A DNA stretch of 34,257 nt from Neisseria sp. MVDL19-042950 (GCF_030504625.1 NZ_JAUKWH010000016.1:1-34257), one strand, 5' to 3'. Counted from the first letter of the stretch, positions 26,809 to 34,207 are shown. A program made the numbers and translations. Notes: generated by a model not told the origin, from the sequence alone.

Positions 26809-26824
26809 GCCACCCTGGCACTAT
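26804..26824. promoter_or_regulatory. 21-bp palindromic operator candidate
   Basis: ATAGTGCCA and TGGCACTAT are perfect 9-bp arms around CCC. A third half-site, TGACACTA at 26781-26788, lies over the -35 in inverted orientation. The P22 Arc operator is also 21 bp, and an Arc-like protein is encoded next door. Confidence 0.65.
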
Positions 26825-26869
26825 TTTAATGTTGATAATGATGGATTAAACTAAGAATAGGAAAATGTC

Positions 26870-27085
26870 ATGATGCAAACTAGGATAGAACAGGCGCAAA
26901 ATCATGATCGTATGTGCCAATGTAAAGATAATATTCAATCGGTTTTGTTTATGCTTCAAAGTATTAGCGAACTTCTGGCAGGATATCGGGGTGATATGCC
27001 CTTGGATACTGTTGCTTTTTTCTTTCTGATTAGAGCAGTAGAAAAAGAGTTAAGGCAGGAAATGGAGTATTTACATAAGTGTTGA
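26870..27085 (+). CDS. Small helical protein of unknown function
   Basis: The 71-residue product begins at the first of two ATGs, with AGGA seven bases upstream. It is predicted to be a helical hairpin (DNIQSVLFMLQSISELLAGY, then DTVAFFFLIRAVEKELRQEMEYL), soluble or membrane-associated, with Cys17 and Cys71. I do not recognise a family. It is transcribed from the strongest promoter in the window, probably under the Arc-like repressor, so it is likely to be expressed only when repression is lifted. Confidence 0.65.
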   Translation: MMQTRIEQAQNHDRMCQCKDNIQSVLFMLQSISELLAGYRGDMPLDTVAFFFLIRAVEKELRQEMEYLHKC

Positions 27086-27096
27086 TTAGATAGAAA

Positions 27097-27122
27097 AGGC
27101 CGTCTGAATTTTCAGACAGCCA
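27097..27122 (+). terminator. DUS-type terminator after the 71-residue gene
   Basis: AGGCCGTCTGAA pairs with TTCAGACAGCC with one mismatch in the stem, 12 bases after the stop codon. Confidence 0.55.
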
Positions 27123-27533
27123 GTTTGTTTGGCTGTTGGTAGTTCCGACTGTTGCAAGAAATTCCTTTAAAAGGACGATTTGGTCGGCTAACGTGCGCTA
27201 CGGTTGATTTAATTCATCTGATCGTGGTTTTGACAATAGTCGAAATGTGGATGGGAGCAGGGCAATTTAGGTAGTCTTCAAAAGGATAATATTGCCCGGG
27301 GTCGGTATGCAGAATAGGTTGGCTGTCAGGGTCCAATCGGAATGAGTTTGTGGTGGAACGGCCAAAGAGATGTAGTTATTGATGTCGCGATGTAAGAAGG
27401 CATATAGATACGAACCATAGCGAGCGTACCGGTATGTGAGCAAGGGTGTTTAATAGATAGGATAACGATATTATTCTACATTGAGCGCCTTTTGCGACAT
27501 TTGTTACGAATCTCCTACTTCCCACAAGATTTA
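27123..27533. other. Gene-free middle of the island
   Basis: No gene can be supported. On the minus strand a frame of 53 codons without a stop (27375 down to TGA at 27214) has protein-like composition in DPDSQPILHTDPG and YYPFEDYLNCPAP, but it has no start codon and may be a remnant. On the plus strand a hydrophobic frame overlaps it. I cannot decide between them. Confidence 0.3.
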
Positions 27534-27535
27534 AT

Positions 27536-27563
27536 GCCGTCTGAAAGGTGAATTTCAGACGGT
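27536..27563 (-). terminator. DUS-type terminator after the S24 repressor
   Basis: GCCGTCTGAAA at 27536-27546 pairs with TTTCAGACGGT at 27553-27563. The extension is AT (ATGCCGTCTGAAA), the meningococcal type of uptake sequence, unlike the AG type of most copies here. Confidence 0.6.
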
Positions 27564-27575
27564 CTGATTTTATGG

Positions 27576-28220
27576 TTATACAACGCGGCCGATTTTGGTA
27601 TGGCACATGCCAATAATGGAGAATTGGGTATTATCCAATTCTGTGGGGCTTAAAATTTCAGGCTGGTAAAGCGGGTTATCGCTGCTGATACGCAGTGATC
27701 CGTTGGCCAACCATTGTATGCGCTTGATGCGTAGTTCATTGCCTATTCTTAAAACAAATACGCCATCTCCGTGCTGGCGGGCACGGTCAATTAATATGAT
27801 GTCCCCGTCAATCAAGCTGGGTATCATGCTATTGCCTTTAATTGGTAGACAAACGAGGTTTTGGGGTTTTAAACCTTCGCGTTTCAGCCATGTTGCGTCA
27901 AATGGTACATGCCGGATGATATTTGCGTAATCGAAAAAAGCATCATCTTCCGTGCCGGCAAGGGTGCTGTAGAGTGGTATTAAGATAGTATCGCTTGATG
28001 TCGAATATTGGTGTTCGTCTTTTTCGCCTTTACCTAATACCAACCAGTCAAGGGATACCCCTGTGAGCTCGGAAATTTTGATGCACTGCTCTAGTGGCAC
28101 GGTTTCTCTTTGCTTGTAACCGGCAATAGTAGAGGCATTAACGCCTAAAAATTTTGCTAAAGCTAAATCAGTTTTTGCGTTAATGGAAATTTTTGCGCGA
28201 TCAAGTATTGTTAAAGTCAA
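27576..28220 (-). CDS. CI/LexA-like repressor (HTH plus S24 peptidase)
   Basis: The 214-residue phage-type repressor has an N-terminal helix-turn-helix (about 17-40, TDLALAKFLGVNASTIAGYKQRE). A linker with the Ala88-Gly89 self-cleavage pair follows, then an S24 domain with Ser131 in IKGNSMIPSLIDGD and Lys166 in ELRIKRI, the catalytic dyad. DNA damage and RecA would be expected to trigger cleavage. The start is a TTG, supported by AAAAGG eight bases upstream and the absence of any early ATG. It faces a divergent run of small ORFs, like cI and its lytic promoter in lambdoid phages. Confidence 0.88.
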   Translation of the reverse strand: MTLTILDRAKISINAKTDLALAKFLGVNASTIAGYKQRETVPLEQCIKISELTGVSLDWLVLGKGEKDEHQYSTSSDTILIPLYSTLAGTEDDAFFDYANIIRHVPFDATWLKREGLKPQNLVCLPIKGNSMIPSLIDGDIILIDRARQHGDGVFVLRIGNELRIKRIQWLANGSLRISSDNPLYQPEILSPTELDNTQFSIIGMCHTKIGRVV

Positions 28221-28390
28221 AGAAAATACCTTTTAAAAGCAAATGAAAAAATATAAAAAGCAAAAATATTCACCAAAAGGCATTTACATATTTGCCAAAT
28301 GGAAATATTATTCGCTTTACCATAAAGCTAAATATTAATTGGGGTTGCAGTATTGAAATATTTTGGTGTAATTAAGTGAGGTATTCTACT
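28221..28390. promoter_or_regulatory. Divergent operator region of the S24 repressor
   Basis: These A+T-rich bases contain a perfect 15-bp dyad, GCTTTA-CCA-TAAAGC (28314-28328), and an imperfect 18-bp dyad with GGCA and TGCC ends (28279-28296). Direct AAAAGCAAA motifs lie at 28235 and 28256. A rightward promoter TTGCAG (28345-28350), 16 bases, TGTAAT (28367-28372) is present. These are candidate binding sites for the adjacent repressor. Confidence 0.5.
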
Positions 28391-28483
28391 ATGGAAAATG
28401 AAAAAAACAATAAGTGTTGGTACCCTTCCGGTCGTAAAAATATGAGGGTTTTTCAGGCGGTTAATTTATGTATCTATCTATGA
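28391..28483 (+). CDS. Possible 30-residue ORF in the cro-like position
   Basis: ATG 28391 follows GTGAGG by about nine bases, and the frame runs 30 codons (MENEKNNKCWYPSGRKNMRV...). It is basic in the middle. It is the first ORF after the rightward promoter facing the repressor. It is too short to recognise; coding status rests on ribosome site and position only. Confidence 0.35.
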   Translation: MENEKNNKCWYPSGRKNMRVFQAVNLCIYL

Positions 28484-28542
28484 GGATATGGGTTTTATCA
28501 GTGATGCTGTTAAAAAATATATTTGCTAATCATGATATTTAG
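28480..28542 (+). CDS. Possible 20-residue hydrophobic ORF coupled by ATGA
   Basis: Its ATG overlaps the stop of the 30-residue ORF (ATGA). The peptide opens MRIWVLSVMLLKNIF and is hydrophobic. Such a short frame can arise by chance; only the overlap argues for it. Confidence 0.25.
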   Translation: MRIWVLSVMLLKNIFANHDI

Positions 28543-28654
28543 CATTTATTCGTATAGCAGTATTGAAAAAGACAAAATCAATCAGCGTACAGTCTATATT
28601 TGCATGTTAATTACAATAAAAATTACTTTAAGTTCAATATAATGAGGTTAAGTC

Positions 28655-29107
28655 ATGTATGTGAAAGAGGTAATAAAGAAAATGTGCCAAAGTGTGGTAG
28701 GTGGCTATGCCACTATAGTTGGTAGGTTTGGTTTGATTAAAGTGATGCTCGAAAACCGTATCTGCGAAATAAAAGGGCAAAGTGCGGGCAGTGAGGGCGT
28801 AATGATGCAGTACCTGACTGAAAATACGGTATTTACCGATGAAAGTGATGATGTGTTTGCGACTTTGTTTGAAACGTTTGAAACCGAATTTGTTGAAGAG
28901 GATATTCAGGCAGCCTTTATGAGCTTAATTGAGGTAGTAGGGCAGTTTGTTACAGAATGGCGCGATGCGGTAGATAGCGGGGAATTGATACCGTCTAAAG
29001 TGAAGCGGTTGGAATCTATTGAACGCCGTATTTACGGAAGTACCACCACCATTATTATGTTGACTAAAAAATATTACACGAAGGGGGATGGTAACACCAA
29101 TAAATGA
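28655..29107 (+). CDS. Island protein of unknown function (150 aa)
   Basis: The predicted product is mostly helical, with a basic amphipathic start (MYVKEVIKKMCQSVVGGYATIVGRFGLIKVM), a strongly acidic middle (DESDDVFATLFETFETEFVEED) and a basic end (KVKRLESIERRIYG, TKKYYTKG). A GAGG lies 8-10 bases before the ATG. I recognise no domain. It is the largest product of the operon-like run facing the S24 repressor. Its stop codon overlaps the start of a 28-residue Cys-containing ORF (ATGA). Confidence 0.65.
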   Translation: MYVKEVIKKMCQSVVGGYATIVGRFGLIKVMLENRICEIKGQSAGSEGVMMQYLTENTVFTDESDDVFATLFETFETEFVEEDIQAAFMSLIEVVGQFVTEWRDAVDSGELIPSKVKRLESIERRIYGSTTTIIMLTKKYYTKGDGNTNK

Positions 29108-29190
29108 GTGTAATTAGTGCGATGCATGAATGTATCGTCTGTTTTGTGCGCGGAAGTATTTGCCCGTGGCAGTGTGGGGAAACATTTTAA
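29104..29190 (+). CDS. Possible 28-residue Cys-rich ORF coupled by ATGA
   Basis: The ATG overlaps the stop of the 150-residue gene. The peptide has four cysteines as CxxC, six residues, then CxxxC (Cys10, 13, 20, 24), a spacing that could hold a metal. It opens MSVISAMHE and ends QCGETF. Not recognised; chance is possible. Confidence 0.3.
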   Translation: MSVISAMHECIVCFVRGSICPWQCGETF

Positions 29191-29340
29191 GCTATGAGCA
29201 TTGTACATTGTATCAATGCGAATGTAGGTAGTTGAAGGGAGTAATAACGGAGATTGTGGGAACCATTTGCTGCCGCTTAAGTTTTGTAGTGCTGATGAGG
29301 TTCTATCGACGACGGACAAAAAATGAAAGGTTGAGGTGTG

Positions 29341-29646
29341 ATGAGGAAAAATGCGGGTATCACGAATGTAGAAGGGGTGTTTGTTTTATGTCTTGTAATA
29401 ATAACTCTTGCGGCTGGATTTGGCGCATTCAATGCGGCACGAGCTATGGCATTTGATGTGCCTACCGTTTATGCGGAACCGCTGTTGGTTGAGATGATGC
29501 CACAGGTTGTTGGTAAGGCCGATAATTTTCAGACGACCACTTTGATTGTTGATGATTTGATGGAACGGAAAACGGCAGAGCTTGAAGTATCGAAAATGTA
29601 TGAGCAAGAGAGCTTTGATTTTATGCAGGAGGTAGTTTGTAGGTAA
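29341..29646 (+). CDS. Single-helix protein with prepilin-like N-terminus
   Basis: The 101-residue protein (a GTG one codon upstream is also possible) starts MRKNAG, followed by ITNVE and a hydrophobic helix to about residue 30. This recalls a class III leader: a short basic segment, Gly at -1, Glu at +5, then about 20 apolar residues. Ile at +1 and Asn at +3 are atypical, so it may instead be a plain N-anchored membrane protein. The rest is acidic and helical (LLVEMMPQVVGKADN, LMERKTAELEVSKMYEQ). GGTTGAGG precedes the start. A Cys-rich frame overlaps it and is less convincing. Confidence 0.55.
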   Translation: MRKNAGITNVEGVFVLCLVIITLAAGFGAFNAARAMAFDVPTVYAEPLLVEMMPQVVGKADNFQTTTLIVDDLMERKTAELEVSKMYEQESFDFMQEVVCR

Positions 29647-29800
29647 GTGGTTTAAAGATGGATGAGGAAAGAGCGGTAACAGAAAAATTGTAATCATCGG
29701 TTTGACAGCCGAAGATTTGGAAATTAGGATGTCAAAAGTAAAATTCTTCGTGGGTAGTTGTTTTGACTTGAGTGTCCAGTATTGGGAAAATTGAAGAGAC

Positions 29801-29838
29801 AAGCTAGAGTGCCGTCTGAAAATTTAGGCAGCTTTTTT
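29801..29838 (+). terminator. Possible terminator of the rightward island operon
   Basis: AGC and TGCC pair with GGCA and GCT around an uptake core GCCGTCTGAA, followed by six Ts. The stem is bulged, and it lies about 160 bases past the last ORF. Confidence 0.4.
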
Positions 29839-29965
29839 AGGCACGAGTAGTCAAAACAAGGGTTTGGGGCATTAGTCAGATGCGTAACTGGTGTATACGT
29901 AATAAATACCAACTTTATGGCAGATGTGAGAAAGATATTTGACAATAGTGTCCATTGAAATATGG

Positions 29966-30007
29966 AAAAAAACAGAGCAGATATTTTCATACCTGCTCTG
30001 TTTTTTT
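29966..30007 (-). terminator. Intrinsic terminator downstream of tRNA-Thr
   Basis: AAAAAAACAGAGCAG at 29966-29980 pairs with 29993-30007, a 15-bp stem with a 12-base loop and A/T ends. It lies 60 bases after the tRNA on its strand. Confidence 0.8.
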
Positions 30008-30067
30008 AAGAGTTATCACAATGTTGATATTGACTAAAACTTAAGCCATTAATTCTCTTATCTTGTT

Positions 30068-30143
30068 TGGTGCCGGCACCAAGAGTCGAACTCGGGACCT
30101 TCTGATTACAAGTCAGCTGCTCTACCAACTGAGCTATACCGGC
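30068..30143 (-). tRNA. tRNA-Thr (anticodon TGT)
   Basis: The 76-base gene encodes its own CCA. The acceptor stem is GCCGGTA with TGCCGGC. The D arm (GCTC...GAGC), the anticodon loop CTTGTAA (anticodon TGT, codon ACA) and the T arm (CCGAG-TTCGACT-CTTGG) are intact. The first pair of the anticodon stem is a G-A mismatch. Its 3' end borders the island and is the likely integration target. Confidence 0.95.
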
Positions 30144-30381
30144 TGCAGAAGTGCGCATTATGCCTATCTTGTTTGGTTTTGGCAAGCTGTTTTGACGGAA
30201 ATTTTAAAAACTTTTTGAAGGTATTGTTTTGTCGGTGAATTATTTTTCAGACGGCCTGCCGAAATCATGCCGGCGCGGTTGGAATGCTGCTTTGCGGCGG
30301 GTTGAAAAGGGCATAACGTAGAATGATGCGGCTGTTTTGCTATATGATGTTTCCGTCCGAACGATGAGGCCGTCTGAAAAT

Positions 30382-31410
30382 ATGATGAAACATGCTTTTA
30401 TTCTCAGCGATTGCGAACCGCCCGAAAGCGAGGAGAAACCGTATGCGCTGCTGACGGCCAATCCCACCAAAGGCCACCATTTCATTGCGCAAACCGAGCA
30501 GCGGCAGCATGCGTTCAATTCCCATGTCAATCCGCAAAACCAAAATGTTTACCGTTGGCCGTTGTCGTTATTCCGCGAACGCTACCGCGGCAGGGCGGAC
30601 AGCGTCAACATCGAAAACAATCTGGAAGTAAACAATCTTTATACTCTGGCCTTCGTCGAAGGCTCGGGCGGTATTCAATATAATCTGGAAAACTGGTTCA
30701 GCCGCCACGAAGGCGGTTATGAAGAAGCCTGCGGCTATTTGCGCCATCTCGAACAGGGCAGGCAGAAAGCGCCGAAGGCTTTATGGCGCGTGTTGCAGCT
30801 CAAATTGCTCGGCATTCTGCGTAATCCTTACAATCACAATAATCTGTTTGTGCACCGGCTGCATCAGGCCATTCTTGCGCAATTGCCGCACATCAGCACC
30901 GAATTTGTTACGTTGATTGCGCAGAGGCCGCAACCGCGTTTGAGGAGGATTTTGAAAAAATTCGCCTTTACGCCCGACGGCTACACGCGCTGGCTGGCCA
31001 ACCTTTACGGCATGCTCAGCGAGGGCGTATTGCAGCCGTCGCTGTTTGAACGTTTGTTTGCCGCGCTGTTTTCCCAACCCGAAGCGGTAAAAATCGAGCT
31101 ATACCGTTATCCCGATCAATCGGGCTACTGTTTTTTTGCCGACAGCAGCTATTGTTTGCAGTATTCGGAAAAAACACTCAGCGTGGGCGTGAGTGTTGCC
31201 GCCGATATGTTTGCGATTGTGCATCTGCAAAGCTCGCATTGGCGCAACATTGAAGAAAATTTCGCCGAACAGCTTCTTCCGCGTGCCGATATACCGGTTA
31301 CGGTGGTCGATAACAACCATACCCAGCGTATTGTTTACAACCGCTTGTGTATCCGATGGGCGCATGAAGCGGTGTTCGGCAAGAGCAACCGTAAAGATGC
31401 CTATTTTTAA
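30382..31410 (+). CDS. Conserved protein of unknown function (342 aa)
   Basis: The soluble, basic protein has no signal peptide. An early HHFIAQTEQRQHAFNSHVNP...VYRWPL segment recalls the opening of DUF4238 proteins (HH, aromatic, asparagine pattern), but the likeness is limited. The middle (NNLEVNNLYTLAFVEGSGG, HNNLFVHRLHQAILAQLPH) and C-terminal VVDNNHTQRIVYNRLCIRWAHEAVFG are unknown to me. ATG 30382 follows an uptake sequence directly, with no clear ribosome site; ATG 30364 is an alternative. GC content and codon use look like the core genome again. Confidence 0.7.
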   Translation: MMKHAFILSDCEPPESEEKPYALLTANPTKGHHFIAQTEQRQHAFNSHVNPQNQNVYRWPLSLFRERYRGRADSVNIENNLEVNNLYTLAFVEGSGGIQYNLENWFSRHEGGYEEACGYLRHLEQGRQKAPKALWRVLQLKLLGILRNPYNHNNLFVHRLHQAILAQLPHISTEFVTLIAQRPQPRLRRILKKFAFTPDGYTRWLANLYGMLSEGVLQPSLFERLFAALFSQPEAVKIELYRYPDQSGYCFFADSSYCLQYSEKTLSVGVSVAADMFAIVHLQSSHWRNIEENFAEQLLPRADIPVTVVDNNHTQRIVYNRLCIRWAHEAVFGKSNRKDAYF

Positions 31411-31449
31411 CCGGCGGCGTTTGATGCCTGAAAACATCGTTCGCTGCGG

Positions 31450-33642
31450 TTATCGGATTTTCACCCGCTTCAACCTCAAGGCATTGCTCAACACCGACAC
31501 CGAACTCATCGCCATCGCCGCGCCCGCGATGATCGGGTTCAGAAAGCCGAACGCTGCCAGCGGTATGCCCAAGGTGTTGTAGATAAAGGCGAAAAACAGG
31601 TTTTGTTTGATGTTTTTCAAAGTGGCGCGGGAAATCAGCAGGGCATCGACCATTTGGTTGACGGAATGCTGCATCAGCGTGGCGGAGGCGGTGTGTTCGG
31701 CAACGTCTGCGCCGTCTTTCATGGCAAAGCTCACGTTGGCGGCGGCGAGCGCGGGGGCATCGTTGATGCCGTCGCCGACCATGGCAACCACCTTGCCGGC
31801 GTTTTTCAATTTTTGCACTTCGGTGGCTTTGTCGCGCGGGCTCATGTTGCCGTAGGCGTGGGCGATGCCGAGCTGTTCGGCGATGTAGCTGACTACGTTT
31901 TGGTTGTCACCGCTCATAATGTAAACGTCGATGCCGTGGTTTTTCAGACGGCCTATGGCTTCCTGCGTGTCGGCTTTAAGCGCATCGGCAAGGGCGAACG
32001 CGCCGACGGGTTGGTCATTGACCGACACGGCCACGATGGTGGCGATGCGCCAAACGGAATCAAGGCTGTCGGGCAGCACGAGATTGCAGTAATCGGGTTT
32101 GCCGACTTTCACTAAGCCCGCGCCGTCAATCTCGGCGGAAATGCCTGCGCCGACGGCAGTTTGTGCGTTTCGGGCTTCGGGAATGTCGATGCCGCGCGAT
32201 AAGGCCGTCTGAACAATGGCGGCGGCCAGCGGATGGGTGGCGTTTTGTTCGACGGCTGCGGCAAGGCGGTAGAGTTCGTTTTCGTCTATCGCGGCGGTTT
32301 CAGATTCATGGGCGGAGGGCTTTTCAGACGGCCTCAACCACACCGCTGCAACTTGCGGTTTGCCTTGCGTGAGCGTACCGGTTTTGTCCAGCACCACCGC
32401 GTTCACATGGGCCGCTTCTTCCATAGCTGCGGCATCTTTAAACCAAATGCCGTGCTTCACCGCTTTGCCCATGCCGACCATAATCGCGGCGGGCGTAGCC
32501 AAACCGAGCGCACACGGGCAGGCGATCACCAACACGGCCACGGCGTTCATCAGCGCCGTTACCCAATCGGCTTTGATATACCAAGTAATCAGGAACGTAA
32601 TCACGGCGATGCCGACCACCGCAGGCACGAACACGGCGGCCACTTTGTCGGCAATGCGCGCGATCGGCGCTTTGCTGCCCTGCGCTTCGGACAAAGCCGC
32701 CATCATGTCGCCGAGCAGGGTTTGGCTGCCGAGCTGTTCGGCGCGGTAAACCACGCTGCCGTCGGTCATCACCGCGCCCGCCAGCACTTTGCTGCCCGCG
32801 GTTTTGGCTTCGGGGTTGGATTCGCCGGTGAGGTGGCTTTCGTCCGCCCAACCGTTGCCGCTTTCCACCGTGCCGTCCGCCGCGATGCGTTCGCCGTGGT
32901 TGGCGCGGATCAAATCGCCGATCTGCACATCGTCGAGCGGCACTTCATGCCATTGCCCGCCGCGCTGAACGCTTACTTGGCGTGGCGTGAGTTTCAGCAG
33001 CAGGCTCAGGCTGTTTAGGCTGTTTTTCTTGGCGCGGTGTTCGAGGAATTTGCCCAAGCTCACAAAGCCCACCACCATCACGCCCGCTTCAAAATACACA
33101 TGCGCCATATCGCCGTGGGCTGCGTGCGGATGGAAAAACAGCATGAACACCGAGTAAAGATAAATCGCCGCCGTGCCCACCGTTACCAGCACATCCATAT
33201 TCGCCAGCCCGCCCTTGATGCTCGCCCACGCGCTCCTATAAAAGGGAACCGCCAGCCAAAGCTGCACGATACTCGCCAGCACAAACTGCCACACTGGCGG
33301 CATCATCCAATCGTGCCGCCCGATCATCATGCCCGCCATGCCAAACAAAAACGGCACGTTAATCACCAGCAGCAGCCACAGCCGCCAGCCGATATGCAGT
33401 TCGGCTTCGGGCTGCATGGGCGCATCGGTTTTCAACACAGCCTTAAAGCCTGCTTTTTCAATGATGTGAATCAGCGTGTCGGCATCGGCGCGGCCGTCGT
33501 CAAACACCACCTGCGCTTCTTCGCCGGCAAAGTTCACCGAGGCCGTCTGAACAAAGTCTTTTTTGTTCAACACTTTTTCAATACGGCTGGCACAGGCTTG
33601 GCAGGTCATGCCGTCGATTTGGAAACGGGCTTTTTGTTGCAT
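31450..33642 (-). CDS. copA: Copper-exporting P1B-type ATPase CopA
   Basis: This inner-membrane pump removes Cu(I) from the cytoplasm. The 730-residue protein has one N-terminal metal-binding domain (GMTCQAC, Cys14 and Cys17), eight expected helices, the actuator TGES, the transport motif CPC at 375-377, the phosphorylated DKTGT at 419-423, and GDGINDAPAL. CPC with a single HMA domain fits CopA. Four uptake cores are translated: at the HMA end (FVQTASV), after DKTGT (LRPSEKPSA), and in the nucleotide-binding region (IVQTALS and GRLKNHG). It is 33 bases downstream of the CopZ-like gene. Confidence 0.94.
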   Translation of the reverse strand: MQQKARFQIDGMTCQACASRIEKVLNKKDFVQTASVNFAGEEAQVVFDDGRADADTLIHIIEKAGFKAVLKTDAPMQPEAELHIGWRLWLLLVINVPFLFGMAGMMIGRHDWMMPPVWQFVLASIVQLWLAVPFYRSAWASIKGGLANMDVLVTVGTAAIYLYSVFMLFFHPHAAHGDMAHVYFEAGVMVVGFVSLGKFLEHRAKKNSLNSLSLLLKLTPRQVSVQRGGQWHEVPLDDVQIGDLIRANHGERIAADGTVESGNGWADESHLTGESNPEAKTAGSKVLAGAVMTDGSVVYRAEQLGSQTLLGDMMAALSEAQGSKAPIARIADKVAAVFVPAVVGIAVITFLITWYIKADWVTALMNAVAVLVIACPCALGLATPAAIMVGMGKAVKHGIWFKDAAAMEEAAHVNAVVLDKTGTLTQGKPQVAAVWLRPSEKPSAHESETAAIDENELYRLAAAVEQNATHPLAAAIVQTALSRGIDIPEARNAQTAVGAGISAEIDGAGLVKVGKPDYCNLVLPDSLDSVWRIATIVAVSVNDQPVGAFALADALKADTQEAIGRLKNHGIDVYIMSGDNQNVVSYIAEQLGIAHAYGNMSPRDKATEVQKLKNAGKVVAMVGDGINDAPALAAANVSFAMKDGADVAEHTASATLMQHSVNQMVDALLISRATLKNIKQNLFFAFIYNTLGIPLAAFGFLNPIIAGAAMAMSSVSVLSNALRLKRVKIR

Positions 33643-33675
33643 GGCGGAAACTCTTTTTGATGTGTTCGGACGGCC

Positions 33676-33885
33676 TTATAAAGCGGCGTCGAATCCCGCA
33701 TCTTCAATGGCTTCGACTAAAGCGGCGGTTTGCACTTCGGCAGGGTTGAAAGTGATTCGTGCGGAGGCGGATGCCAAATCCACTTCGGCTTTCGCCACGC
33801 CGTTTAATGTTTCCAACACTTTGGTAACGCTTTTTACGCAGCCGCCGCAGGTCATGCCGCCGATTTTGATGTTGATGGTTTCCAT
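33676..33885 (-). CDS. Copper chaperone, CopZ-like HMA protein
   Basis: The 69-residue ferredoxin-fold protein has the metal loop GMTCGGC (Cys13 and Cys16), which delivers Cu(I) to CopA. It is a single HMA domain of typical length (INIKIGGMTCGGCVKSVTKVLETLNGV...). AGGAGA precedes the ATG closely. It leads the copZ-copA pair, behind a MerR-type promoter. A decayed uptake sequence lies just beyond its stop codon. Confidence 0.9.
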   Translation of the reverse strand: METINIKIGGMTCGGCVKSVTKVLETLNGVAKAEVDLASASARITFNPAEVQTAALVEAIEDAGFDAAL

Positions 33886-33925
33886 AGAAATTCTCCTGAT
33901 AGATATCGCTAAGCGATCCCGACGA

Positions 33926-33956
33926 ACTATAAACCTTAATATAGGGGCGGGGTCAA
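33926..33956 (-). promoter_or_regulatory. MerR/CueR-type promoter of copZ-copA
   Basis: On the minus strand TTGACC (33951-33956) and TATAGT (33926-33931) are 19 bases apart, the over-long spacer of MerR-family promoters. ACC and AAGGT lie at the ends of a 21-base segment, as in CueR sites, though the inner dyad is poor. Copper-dependent activation is inferred; no regulator is in the window. Confidence 0.6.
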
Positions 33957-34181
33957 GAAGTTTACAGGTTAAGCAAAGGGTTTAGCCCATCTGTGTAAGG
34001 TTTCGGTAATTGTTTAAATATGATCTGTAACGTAACTGAATCATGCAGAAACTCTATTGACCAGGAAAGAATTGATAATCGGGTAGTCGGAATCCCGTTT
34101 TTTTATAGAGGCGACAAGAGATGCCGGAGTTGCTTAAAAAAAAATGGTTGGAAAAATCGCATTATGAATTTGAGGATTATT

Positions 34182-34207
34182 AGGCCGTCTGAAATTTCAG
34201 ACGGCCT
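34182..34207. terminator. Perfect 26-bp DUS palindrome
   Basis: AGGCCGTCTGAAA directly joined to its complement (13+13 bases with no loop). It presumably terminates a gene lying beyond the window or the weak transcription to its left. Confidence 0.6.

Larger units (their letters stand above)
29647..30067. other. Gene-free right part of the island
   Basis: No gene is seen in these 421 bases. They hold a weak terminator-like structure with an uptake core (29801-29838), a strong terminator (29966-30007) and A+T-rich sequence up to the tRNA. Confidence 0.4.

Noticed and set aside
27214-27375. Minus-strand 53-codon frame (DPDSQPILHTDPG) in the island
   Set aside because: It has no start codon, is preceded by a stop, and an equally open hydrophobic frame exists on the plus strand. 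It may be a remnant, but I cannot support it as a gene.
29255-29456. Cys-rich frame overlapping the prepilin-like gene
   Set aside because: The many cysteines come from TGT/TGC readings of the other frame, and it has no clear ribosome site or later support.
30240-30530. Minus-strand frame upstream of the 342-residue gene
   Set aside because: It reads through two uptake sequences and antisense to a better gene start.
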